Virus record (IMG/VR): IMGVR_UViG_3300028800_000347
Location: 1 to 20,795 of that record
Strand: one strand, 5' to 3'
DNA from: a virus
Length of the DNA stretch: 20,795 nucleotides
The translations under genes were made by a program, and so were the position numbers. Shown here one piece after another: positions 14,353 to 20,795 of this stretch. Positions within the stretch are counted from its first letter, which is position 1; the number at the start of each line of letters is the position of its first letter. The notes under the pieces were generated by a model, which saw nothing but the letters and a program-made list of their open reading frames with translations, was not told where the DNA came from and ran no database searches.

Positions 14353-17013
14353 ATGATTGACAGAACGAAATTAGAAAGGGAATTAGCGCAAATAGCGGAA
14401 GCGAGAAGATTGTCTGCGCAATCAAGAACACAATTATCGCCCGTAGCCGCACCTTCACGCGAATCTTTAGAAGCAGAACTTGCAAAAATACAGGCTGCAA
14501 GAGCTGCACAGAGCGCACCGAAAAAAGAGGGATTTATGCATCGTGCAGGACAGTATGCGAGAGGAATATTGCAAGGCATAGGCTCAGAAAGCGATATTAA
14601 TCCTCCTGGAAACCCTTTATATGCATACCATTCTGATTACGCAGATATAGGCGCAAAGGCTAATCCTGGCGCACCTATGTCAGAAGAATTGCCGCGTATA
14701 TTAGGCCTGGGTAAAGAATATGAACCAGAAGAAGGTGACACTTTAGGGAAGGTTATTAATTTTGGCGGAAATATGACAGCGCCTTCTTCAATGATGCCAC
14801 TTGGTGGTTACGCTGGACTTTTAAATTCGGTTGGTAAAGGAACTAAGGGTTTAGCTAAGGCCGCCGCTAAAGAAGCGGGAATGATTGGGGCACAATCTGC
14901 CGTTATTAAAGGGACTCCAAGACTAACGAAAGAAGGTACACCGCTTGGGATGGCAGAAGACCTTGCGAAGGGCTATTTAACTGGAAAGCTGCCCGGGTGG
15001 GGTAAAAAAATAATCAGCCCTAAAGCGCCAAAGTTAAACCGTAATGAAAAAGCGGTGCACAATTATATTTCAGGTATCGTAGGTGAAGAAAACATTCCTG
15101 GAATCGTTGAAAGACTTCGGGCGTATAAATCTGAAATTGGTTATGAACCTCTAACGGCAGAAGTTGCCGGAAATCCAGCTTTTGCACAATTGCAAAGAGC
15201 TATGAAAGGCGTTGCTGGTTCCGGTATTGCAGAAAAAGAGGCAGCTGGTGCAAAAGCAATTGCGGATGCGTTAAAAAATTCAAAGCTTTCCGATTCTGAT
15301 ATGTTGGATGTTCAAAATTACTTCATAAATAGGTTGGGGCAACTCGAAGACCAGGTTCATACTGCTACACAAACTTTAAATCCCAAGTTAAATGAAACAG
15401 AGGCCGGACGCAGTCTTCAAGGCGCAGTTAGTGATGAATTGACGGAAAGAAAGGTCAATCGAAGAGCTGCCACTGAACCACTTTATGAACAAGTAGAGCA
15501 GATGACAGACCCTCTTGCCCCGAGAAATACTTTAAATTTTCTAGATAGCCAAGTTGTTAGAGGAGATTTAGAAAATGATGTTAATTGGGTAAGGAGAATG
15601 ATTGACCGCCCTACGCGAGAAGAGACCGCACAACGGAGAGCTGCTGAAACAATGGTGGCACAGATGAGAGAGCAGGGCTATGGCGATAGAGCTATACAGG
15701 CTGTAATAGATGATACACCTGCTACGGCCCCAAGTATTGCTGAACTGTCCGCAACAAGAAAAGCTATTAATGCAAGAATTCAAGAATACGGAAAATCTGG
15801 AAAAGATAATCAGGCTAGATTGCTAAGGGAAATTAGAAACCATCTTGATTTGGATTTAGAAAATATTGATTTACAAAGACAGGCAAATCAGCAATATCGT
15901 GAACTTTCTGAACCTGTATCAGCAATCACTAAAAATAAAGCTTTAAACTCTGTCTCTAAAAGATTAAATGGGCAGTTTTTAATGTCAGAGTCTAGGGTTC
16001 CTGGGGTATTCATCAATAATACGGCAGGTTCAATTGATGATTCAAGAGCTTTGTTAAGGGAGTTACAAAATAAACCAGGAGCTCTTCAGGATGTTAGAAG
16101 CTACCTAAATAATTTAGCATCTCTGGAAATCATGGACCAGAATACAGGCCTTGTTAATCAAAAGAAATTAGACGCTTTTAGGAAGAAATATCCGGGCGCC
16201 CAAGTTTTATACCCAGATTTATATGATACAAAGCTTAGGGAAATTGGAAGCTCTCAAAGAATGGTAGATAGATTCCTTAAAAATATTGAAAGCTTTTCGA
16301 ATTTACTTTACAGAGATTCTTTAGGGGATTACGTTGGGGGAGACCCTTCTAAAGCAATAAAAAAAATATTTAGTGGGGATTCTGCCGACAATATGAGACG
16401 CCTACTAAGTGAATTACCAGAAGGTGACGAATCATTAAGAAATGCCGTCAGAAATGAAACTATTACACATTTTGAAAAATCAATCACTAATGCTGGCTCG
16501 GCTGGCGAGCACAATAATTTATCTTACCCAAAAACTCAAAAATTCTTAACTGAACATAAGAGTGCTTTAGAACAAGTTCTAACAGATAATCAGATGACTG
16601 TCGCCAAAGAAGTAGGAAAAATAACGGCTGGTAAAAATTATGCATCTACAGAAGGGATGTCGGATAATTCTCATACGCACGCAAATATTCGTAATGCCCT
16701 GGATTTTTCTAAAAAAGGAGGGTATTCGATGCCCGCAATTAAAGCTTTACTAACAAAAATAGGGGTGGGTACTCCACTTGCAAAAGAGTTCTTTAAAGAT
16801 ATGAGAGATTTACAGATACAGAAAAACGAACAAATTCTTTCAAGAGTTTTAAGAGATACAGGATATGCAGACTATTTATTATCAACGCCTTTAAAAAGCA
16901 AAGAAGATTTTATGAAGTTTCTTAAAGACTCAGAATTTTATTCTAAAGGCAGGTACATTCCGCCAGAAGTTCGCGATCTAATAAATAAAAGAAATGAAGA
17001 GAAGGAGGAATAA
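14353..17013 (+). CDS. Large ejection / internal core protein
   Basis: An 886-residue, mostly helical protein, the largest in the window, in the position of the largest internal ejection proteins (compare P22 gp16 or T7 gp16 by place, not by sequence). The N-terminus has two copies of a short heptad motif (LERELAQIAEARR at 7-19 and LEAELAKIQAARA at 39-51). A Gly/Ala hydrophobic segment lies near 140-185. Long helical regions at about 230-700 include SATRKAINARIQEYGKSG, RLLREIRNHLDLDLENIDLQ and GSSQRMVDRFLKNIESFS. No lytic transglycosylase motif is visible. The SD is weak (AAGAGA at 14343-14348), and there is an 8-base gap after the upstream gene. It ends with an acidic EEKEE tail before the fibre gene. 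See also the internal starts at 14536 and 16729. Confidence 0.72.
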   Translation: MIDRTKLERELAQIAEARRLSAQSRTQLSPVAAPSRESLEAELAKIQAARAAQSAPKKEGFMHRAGQYARGILQGIGSESDINPPGNPLYAYHSDYADIGAKANPGAPMSEELPRILGLGKEYEPEEGDTLGKVINFGGNMTAPSSMMPLGGYAGLLNSVGKGTKGLAKAAAKEAGMIGAQSAVIKGTPRLTKEGTPLGMAEDLAKGYLTGKLPGWGKKIISPKAPKLNRNEKAVHNYISGIVGEENIPGIVERLRAYKSEIGYEPLTAEVAGNPAFAQLQRAMKGVAGSGIAEKEAAGAKAIADALKNSKLSDSDMLDVQNYFINRLGQLEDQVHTATQTLNPKLNETEAGRSLQGAVSDELTERKVNRRAATEPLYEQVEQMTDPLAPRNTLNFLDSQVVRGDLENDVNWVRRMIDRPTREETAQRRAAETMVAQMREQGYGDRAIQAVIDDTPATAPSIAELSATRKAINARIQEYGKSGKDNQARLLREIRNHLDLDLENIDLQRQANQQYRELSEPVSAITKNKALNSVSKRLNGQFLMSESRVPGVFINNTAGSIDDSRALLRELQNKPGALQDVRSYLNNLASLEIMDQNTGLVNQKKLDAFRKKYPGAQVLYPDLYDTKLREIGSSQRMVDRFLKNIESFSNLLYRDSLGDYVGGDPSKAIKKIFSGDSADNMRRLLSELPEGDESLRNAVRNETITHFEKSITNAGSAGEHNNLSYPKTQKFLTEHKSALEQVLTDNQMTVAKEVGKITAGKNYASTEGMSDNSHTHANIRNALDFSKKGGYSMPAIKALLTKIGVGTPLAKEFFKDMRDLQIQKNEQILSRVLRDTGYADYLLSTPLKSKEDFMKFLKDSEFYSKGRYIPPEVRDLINKRNEEKEE
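14527..14538 (+). promoter_or_regulatory. Weak in-frame internal ribosome site, start at residue 62
   Basis: AGAGGGATTT precedes an in-frame ATG at 14536-14538. Starting here would skip the two N-terminal heptad copies (residues 1-61) and begin at MHRAGQYARGILQGIG. Spacing is short (about 4-5 bases), so a start here is less likely than at 14353, although the 14353 start itself has only a weak ribosome site. Confidence 0.3.
16714..16731 (+). promoter_or_regulatory. Strong in-frame internal ribosome site (candidate nested product)
   Basis: AAAGGAGGG at 16714-16722 lies 7 bases before an in-frame ATG at 16729 within the 886-residue ejection gene. Translation here would give a 94-residue C-terminal product beginning MPAIKALLTKIGVG and ending with the parent at 17013. 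The site is stronger by eye than that of the parent gene at 14353. It may be chance, since the codons for Lys-Lys-Gly-Gly naturally create it. Confidence 0.4.
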
Positions 17014-17015
17014 CG

Positions 17016-19439
17016 ATGCCAGCATTATATACAACAACTTACACCGCTGTTTTTTCAGGAGAAAACGTATATCCAGCGTTTCCCCAATATACTGCTTTTC
17101 CTTTAACTAGAGATATTATTCTTTCATGGCCAGGTGGTTTTCAAAATCTGAATATGATTACCTCTCCAAATATGGACATCACGCCAGATGTGGGTGGCTG
17201 GACTGTAACAATGCCAGATGCAACAGGTGCAGGGGTTGGTTTTGCTTGTGAAATAAATAATCCTGGGAATTTTAGCTTTGACCTCTTAGATAACGACGGT
17301 AATTTAATAATTGCTATTCCAGCAGGCAACGCAAAAAAAATATGGCTTATTAATAATTCAACGAATGCTGGTTTATGGCGAACTTTTCCAGGTGGTGGTG
17401 GAGGCGGTGGTGCTGTTACTTCAGTTAATGCGGCTTCTGCTTCGGATAATCTTCTCATTACAGGAACGCCCGGCTTGCCTATCATAGGCGCAGGTACTAT
17501 TAATTTTGCATTAGCTAAAGATTTATTAGAATTATCGTCATTTGCTGCATCTACCGGATTTGCTGTACGAACAGCCGCCGATACATGGGCGCTTCGAGAC
17601 ATCAATGGCACAGCGGGACAAATAACCGTTACCAATCCTGATGGCGTCGCAGGAAATATTACAATTGGCCTCTCTTTAACTCTGGCTGGATTAACCTCTA
17701 TTGGAGTTGGCAATCTTTCTTTATCGGGAAATACGATTGCTTCTACCAATAATAATGGGGAAATTTTATTAAACCCTCAAGGAACCGGGGTAATTGGATT
17801 AGGTAAGGATACAGAGCTACGCACTGGCTCAAAATTGAAATTTTTTAATGATGCTGGCACTCACTATATCTCGTTCAAAGCGGCCGCTGCATTTCCTGCA
17901 GATTTAGACCTTACATGGCCTGTAGCAGTCCCGGTTGTTGGACAGCTTTTATCCTACACGGCTCCCAATACCCTTGGATGGGCATCTGTCCCTATTATAC
18001 CAGGCGGTCCAACTACCTTAAATGCTGTCGCAAGATATGCAAATACTGGAGGAGGGCTTGCTAATTCTGTTTTAATTTTGGATGACCCAGGTAACGCCAG
18101 CGGCCTTTTATCATGTCAAATTGGGGATATTCTAATAGGGGGGGTTTCATCTCTGGCTACTTTAGTAACCCTTGTACCTAATCAAGATTTTACACTTAGC
18201 CCAAATGGTGCCGGCACTGTACTGATAACATCCGATGCTCTTTTAAAGAAAAGCACAACGCAATCGAGGCTTCGGCTTTATGACAATACTGACACCCGTT
18301 TTGCTGGATTAATGGCAAATCCGGCTATGACCAATAATTTTACATGGACTCTACCGGCAACAGGGAATACAGCTGGCTATTTCTTTACAGACGCCGCGAA
18401 TAGCCTTTCAGTACAGAACCCAACAGTGGGTGCCGTCGGTGCAATTGGAGATATCCCGGTATTTAATGATACAACTGGTAATCTTTTCAAAGACTCGGGC
18501 ATTAATATTAGTACGGGTGGTGATATTTCTAGGGCTGGTGCAATGTCTTTGTCTGCCACGGGCGCTAATCTTACTCTTGGCGCAGGAACGACTGCGCAGG
18601 TATTAGTGGGCGGTGCTTCGACAACCTTAATAACACTTAATAATTCTCAAGCAAATACTACTACTGTTAGGTCCTATGGAGTCTTGAATGTGCTTTCTAC
18701 TTCTGGTCCAACCATAAGTACATTAAAGCTTTTTAATCTTGCAAATACGTTTGGAATAAATCTTCAGGCACCCTCTGCCTTAGGAGCTAATGCAACTTTT
18801 GTTTTACCGTCTGCGGCATCCGCAGGTGCTTTATTAAGTGATGTGAGTGGTAATTTTTCAATAACTAATACAAATTCTAATATTACGACATTTTCTAATA
18901 CAACTGATTCATCATCGACTGTAACTGGTGCATTAATTTGCTCAGGCGGTCTTGGTATTGCAAAGAAAGGTTTTTTTGGAGATAGAATAACGTCGCCTAG
19001 TATTGCTTTCTCATCAACTGATGGAATTATTGGAACAACAACAAACAATAGCGCAACAGCAGGAAGTGTCGGTGAATATGTATCAGGAAACGCAACAGCT
19101 GTTTCATTCACTTCGGGCGTTCCTAAAAATTTTACTTCTATTTCATTAACAGCGGGAGACTGGGAGGTAAGTGGCGCTGTTCAGTATACTGCCAGCGGAA
19201 CCATGACTGTTATCATTGGCAGCATAAGCACAACAAGTGCTACTATCAACAGTACCACAACAGCATTTACCCAATTTAACTTGAGCGGATGGACGGCAGG
19301 AGGTCTTCAAGCGGCACCCGTTGCATCAACGCGTATTTCATTAGCAAGTACAACAACTGTCTATTTAGTTGGTCAGTCTAATTTTTCATCCGGGGTTGTA
19401 AACGGTAATGGATATATGCAAGCATGGAGGATTCGTTAG
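17016..19439 (+). CDS. Tail fibre protein
   Basis: An 807-residue fibre at the end of the structural operon. Residues 1-125 form an N-terminal virion-attachment domain, followed by a seven-Gly linker (126-132) and VTSVNAASASDNLLITGTPG, a standard fibre junction. Three copies of the fibre module 'LxfxnxxgtxxxxxxAPaxlxxnxTxxLP ... G.ll..d..gnl.w' lie near 266-322, 413-469 and 564-616. The C-terminus (FTSISLTAGDWEVSGAVQYT to RISLASTTTVYLVGQSNF, ending MQAWRIR) is a typical globular fibre tip, likely the receptor-binding end. No peptidase S74, C-type lectin or variable-repeat signature is seen. GAAGGAGGA at 17001-17009 precedes the ATG. A seven-G run at 18138-18144 is in frame. Confidence 0.85.
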   Translation: MPALYTTTYTAVFSGENVYPAFPQYTAFPLTRDIILSWPGGFQNLNMITSPNMDITPDVGGWTVTMPDATGAGVGFACEINNPGNFSFDLLDNDGNLIIAIPAGNAKKIWLINNSTNAGLWRTFPGGGGGGGAVTSVNAASASDNLLITGTPGLPIIGAGTINFALAKDLLELSSFAASTGFAVRTAADTWALRDINGTAGQITVTNPDGVAGNITIGLSLTLAGLTSIGVGNLSLSGNTIASTNNNGEILLNPQGTGVIGLGKDTELRTGSKLKFFNDAGTHYISFKAAAAFPADLDLTWPVAVPVVGQLLSYTAPNTLGWASVPIIPGGPTTLNAVARYANTGGGLANSVLILDDPGNASGLLSCQIGDILIGGVSSLATLVTLVPNQDFTLSPNGAGTVLITSDALLKKSTTQSRLRLYDNTDTRFAGLMANPAMTNNFTWTLPATGNTAGYFFTDAANSLSVQNPTVGAVGAIGDIPVFNDTTGNLFKDSGINISTGGDISRAGAMSLSATGANLTLGAGTTAQVLVGGASTTLITLNNSQANTTTVRSYGVLNVLSTSGPTISTLKLFNLANTFGINLQAPSALGANATFVLPSAASAGALLSDVSGNFSITNTNSNITTFSNTTDSSSTVTGALICSGGLGIAKKGFFGDRITSPSIAFSSTDGIIGTTTNNSATAGSVGEYVSGNATAVSFTSGVPKNFTSISLTAGDWEVSGAVQYTASGTMTVIIGSISTTSATINSTTTAFTQFNLSGWTAGGLQAAPVASTRISLASTTTVYLVGQSNFSSGVVNGNGYMQAWRIR

Positions 19440-19473
19440 ATATAATATATCCTGAAACAGGTCGGCCTAGGCC
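19439..19473. repeat. Three consecutive dyads at the convergent junction
   Basis: Three symmetric sequences follow each other: GATATAATATATC (19439-19451, perfect about its central A), CCTGAAACAGG (19451-19461, four-base arms and three-base loop) and GGCCTAGGCC (19464-19473, perfect). They fill the whole 27-base gap between the fibre stop and the stop of the minus-strand gene. They could form weak hairpins on either strand or be protein sites. There is no T-run, so a classical intrinsic terminator is not supported. Confidence 0.6.
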
Positions 19474-19793
19474 TCTTCAATGGCTTTCCTAACATCATAT
19501 TCTGTTAAAGCAGAGTGAATAGGAAAGTCCATTATCGAAAGTTTTTGTAGCTTATTTTGCTTGCCTTTTCCCCATTCTATTACAAAGCAATCAAAAAATA
19601 CTTTTTCTTTCTGAACATCAACGGGATTCATGGTCCCTGCGCAAAGCGTTTCAGTGAATGTAATTTGTTTTCTCTTCATTAGAAAAGCAAAGTCTTTTTC
19701 CATTCCCAGAATAAATATGTTTTCATTTTTGTCACATTCATTAACAATAACTTCCCCAATATCTACTTTTTTCGGCTTCGCATTCTTGACCAT
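19467..19793 (-). CDS. 108-residue protein of unknown function
   Basis: The last gene of the minus-strand group, starting in a one-base overlap with the MarR-type gene (TAATG) and preceded by AAGGGA. The protein is mixed alpha/beta, with an IGEVIVNECDKNENIFILGM strand region, FAFLMKRKQITFTETLCAG, and VFFDCFVIEWGKGKQNK. It has three cysteines and no membrane segment. I do not recognise a family. The stop TAG at 19469-19467 lies inside the GGCCTAGGCC dyad. Coupling to the regulator suggests a shared role. Confidence 0.7.
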   Translation of the reverse strand: MVKNAKPKKVDIGEVIVNECDKNENIFILGMEKDFAFLMKRKQITFTETLCAGTMNPVDVQKEKVFFDCFVIEWGKGKQNKLQKLSIMDFPIHSALTEYDVRKAIEEA

Positions 19794-20245
19794 TATTTTG
19801 CTTCCCTTCTTAGTTTGATAACATCTTTATTAAATTTAGACAAATAATCTATAAATTTATCCTTATCTTTAGCAATAACCCCAAAACTTTCTTCAATTTT
19901 CAGAACCTTCGGCATCATTTTTTTTAATAATTTAGCGCCTTCCTCTGTAAGCGCCGGATAAACAGCTCTTCTATCAGCCGGGTCTTTGTGAAACTGTATG
20001 TACTGAGGCATCTGCTGTATACAAAGTTTTAACGAATGCTGATACATGACTAATTTTTTGGCTATATAATCCATATGATAGCCCCTGTATTCAGAAATGG
20101 CGTACATTATATGAATCTGACTCATACTTACGCCGTATCGCTTCAAAGATTTATTGAAAATCGTATTTATAGCGCGAGCACACATAGAAATACTAAGCCC
20201 TATTAACTCAACATTATTACTTTTTAATGGAATATCATTACTCAT
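19793..20245 (-). CDS. MarR-family winged-helix regulator
   Basis: A 150-residue protein with the MarR layout: N-terminal dimerisation helix (12-35), GVSMSQIHIMYAISEYRG (38-55), a helix-turn-helix (about 56-80: IAKKLVMYQHSLKLCIQQM), wing with DPADRR (88-93) and ALTEEGAKLL (98-107), then C-terminal dimer helices. The DxRR wing is the diagnostic feature. The segment after the recognition helix (PQYIQFHKD) departs from the usual 'LExxGxIxR', so DNA or ligand specificity may differ. MarR proteins usually repress nearby genes; autorepression of this cassette is a reasonable inference, but its promoter lies beyond the right edge. The ATG overlaps the upstream small ORF by 8 bases; its own ribosome site is weak. 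Confidence 0.85.
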   Translation of the reverse strand: MSNDIPLKSNNVELIGLSISMCARAINTIFNKSLKRYGVSMSQIHIMYAISEYRGYHMDYIAKKLVMYQHSLKLCIQQMPQYIQFHKDPADRRAVYPALTEEGAKLLKKMMPKVLKIEESFGVIAKDKDKFIDYLSKFNKDVIKLRREAK

Positions 20246-20363
20246 CTAAATCAATACCTAAAATACTTTTTGAAAACCAATAAATCGAGCTAAGCAAGGT
20301 AAAAAAACCTATAAAACCCATACATAAAAACGATAACGCATCGTAAGCCTCATTATAAACCAT
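20238..20363 (-). CDS. 41-residue single-pass membrane protein (small ORF)
   Basis: Read directly from the minus strand: ATG at 20363, TAA at 20240-20238. An AGGAG a few bases before the ATG, next to the previous stop codon, makes a good ribosome site. The product starts MVYNEAYDA and has one hydrophobic segment (ALSFLCMGFIGFFTLLSSIY, residues about 9-28), followed by a short tail ending GIDLDE. Its last codons overlap the MarR start by 8 bases (ATGAGTAA), so it probably feeds ribosomes to that gene. The 8-base gap behind the upstream membrane-protein gene shows it is part of the same unit. Function unknown. Confidence 0.72.
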   Translation of the reverse strand: MVYNEAYDALSFLCMGFIGFFTLLSSIYWFSKSILGIDLDE

Positions 20364-20371
20364 ATAGACTC

Positions 20372-20611
20372 CTAAAAGAATTTAACGCTCATCAGAATAA
20401 CTTTTAATATTAAACAATACACAAACACACAAAAGAAGAAAAAATCAAAATCTCTCATAAAGAAGTCCTTAATTTTTTCAACTTTGTCATCAATCCATCT
20501 AAAATAGGTATGCTTTTTTAGAAATCCATTTATTTTAAAAATAAGCCAAAAAAAGGCGTTTATAAAAATAAATATATTTATTAATTCAACTATTTTTTGT
20601 GAAAAAATCAT
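20372..20611 (-). CDS. 79-residue two-pass membrane protein
   Basis: ATG at 20611, with AAAGGA 8 bases before. Two hydrophobic segments, one at residues about 8-30 (ELINIFIFINAFFWLIFKI) and one at about 55-76 (FDFFFFCVFVYCLILKVILM), flank a charged loop with HTYFRWIDDKVEKIKDFF. The size and topology resemble class II holins, but no endolysin is visible and Phe content is unusual, so I do not call it a holin. Other options are a superinfection-exclusion or membrane sensor protein. The start overlaps the upstream stop (ATGA), indicating coupling. Function unknown. Confidence 0.7.
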   Translation of the reverse strand: MIFSQKIVELINIFIFINAFFWLIFKINGFLKKHTYFRWIDDKVEKIKDFFMRDFDFFFFCVFVYCLILKVILMSVKFF

Positions 20612-20795
20612 AATATCAATCCTTTGTTAGTAGCTATCATTATTTTTTGACCACACCATTCTGGTATTTGCCGAATGTCGCCGCCCAAGAAACCTATTTC
20701 GCAATGCTGACCTGTCTTTAATTTAACGAGTAAAACATAATCATACTCACACCCCGTTCTAATAACGAAGCTATCAAAGTTTTTCCCTCTTGTAA
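20608..20795 (-). CDS. C-terminal end of an unknown protein (partial)
   Basis: Open from the right edge (first whole codon at 20793) to TGA at 20610-20608, giving 61 residues. The segment reads FDSFVIRTGCEYDYVLLVKL, then KTGQHCEIGFLGGDIRQIP, ending QKIMIATNKGLIL, and looks like a small mixed alpha/beta soluble domain. The stop overlaps the start of the two-pass membrane gene (ATGA). It is too short to place in a family, and the N-terminus is outside the window. Confidence 0.65.
   Translation of the reverse strand, partial: TRGKNFDSFVIRTGCEYDYVLLVKLKTGQHCEIGFLGGDIRQIPEWCGQKIMIATNKGLIL

Noticed and set aside
17141-17749. 202-residue open frame on the minus strand opposite the tail fibre
   Set aside because: Length arises from the codon composition of the fibre strand; Pro/Val/Ala-rich shadow with no domain, and no promoter or coupling.
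17016-19439. Diversity-generating retroelement target at the fibre C-terminus
   Set aside because: No repeated variable/template pair, no C-type lectin signature and no reverse transcriptase in the window.
19440-19466. Classical intrinsic terminator between the convergent operons
   Set aside because: Dyads are present, but arms are short, one has no loop, and no T-run follows on either strand.
20372-20611. Holin call for the 79-residue two-pass protein
   Set aside because: Topology fits, but no endolysin, spanin or dual-start motif is visible in the window, and small two-pass proteins have many roles.
1-20795. tRNA genes, CRISPR arrays, insertion sequences or attachment sites
   Set aside because: No cloverleaf-like sequence, spaced direct repeats, transposase or core-site duplication could be found by reading; genes fill nearly all the sequence.

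Overview
This window is the virion-structure module of a tailed phage or prophage, most likely short-tailed (podovirus-like). It has a major capsid protein, two head-to-tail connector or adaptor proteins, a P22 gp10/T7 gp12-like tail nozzle, a run of large helical and glycine-rich proteins of the internal (DNA-ejection) class, and three fibre-type proteins. There is no tail tube, tape measure, baseplate or sheath gene. The DNA is moderately AT-rich, uses the standard bacterial code (TAA, TGA and TAG all terminate genes) and has strong Shine-Dalgarno sites, so the host is an ordinary bacterium that I cannot name. Portal, terminase, lysis and replication genes are not inside the window.

Layout. 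1-248: C-terminal end of a protein upstream of the capsid gene. 267-1166: major capsid protein. 1181-3054: a fibre-like or decoration protein, a small coiled-coil protein, a beta-rich virion protein and a small basic protein. 3070-4122: gp4/adaptor-like protein carrying an inserted discoidin-like domain. 4122-4631: a small protein of the phage zinc-ribbon type that has lost nearly all its cysteines. 4619-6961: a large fibre with about 24 beta-roll repeats. 6972-7613: second adaptor protein. 7613-9148: nozzle. 9145-9378: small protein. 9388-17013: five consecutive probable internal/ejection proteins, the first two with near-perfect glycine zippers. 17016-19439: tail fibre. All of these are on the plus strand, tightly packed; seven junctions overlap by 1-4 bases (mostly TAATG) and one by 13, so they are probably one translationally coupled operon.

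At 19440 transcription direction flips. The minus-strand group, read from the right edge leftwards, is: a partial gene, a 79-residue protein with two membrane segments, a 41-residue protein with one membrane segment (found by reading the minus strand by hand), a MarR-type winged-helix regulator, and a 108-residue protein of unknown function. These are also overlapped or nearly so. The 27-base gap between the convergent groups, with the adjoining bases, carries three back-to-back dyad symmetries.

The most interesting parts are the paired glycine-zipper proteins (a candidate envelope-spanning ejection channel), a strong in-frame internal ribosome site that would make a 94-residue C-terminal product of the 886-residue ejection protein, and the uncharacterised convergent MarR/small-membrane-protein cassette.
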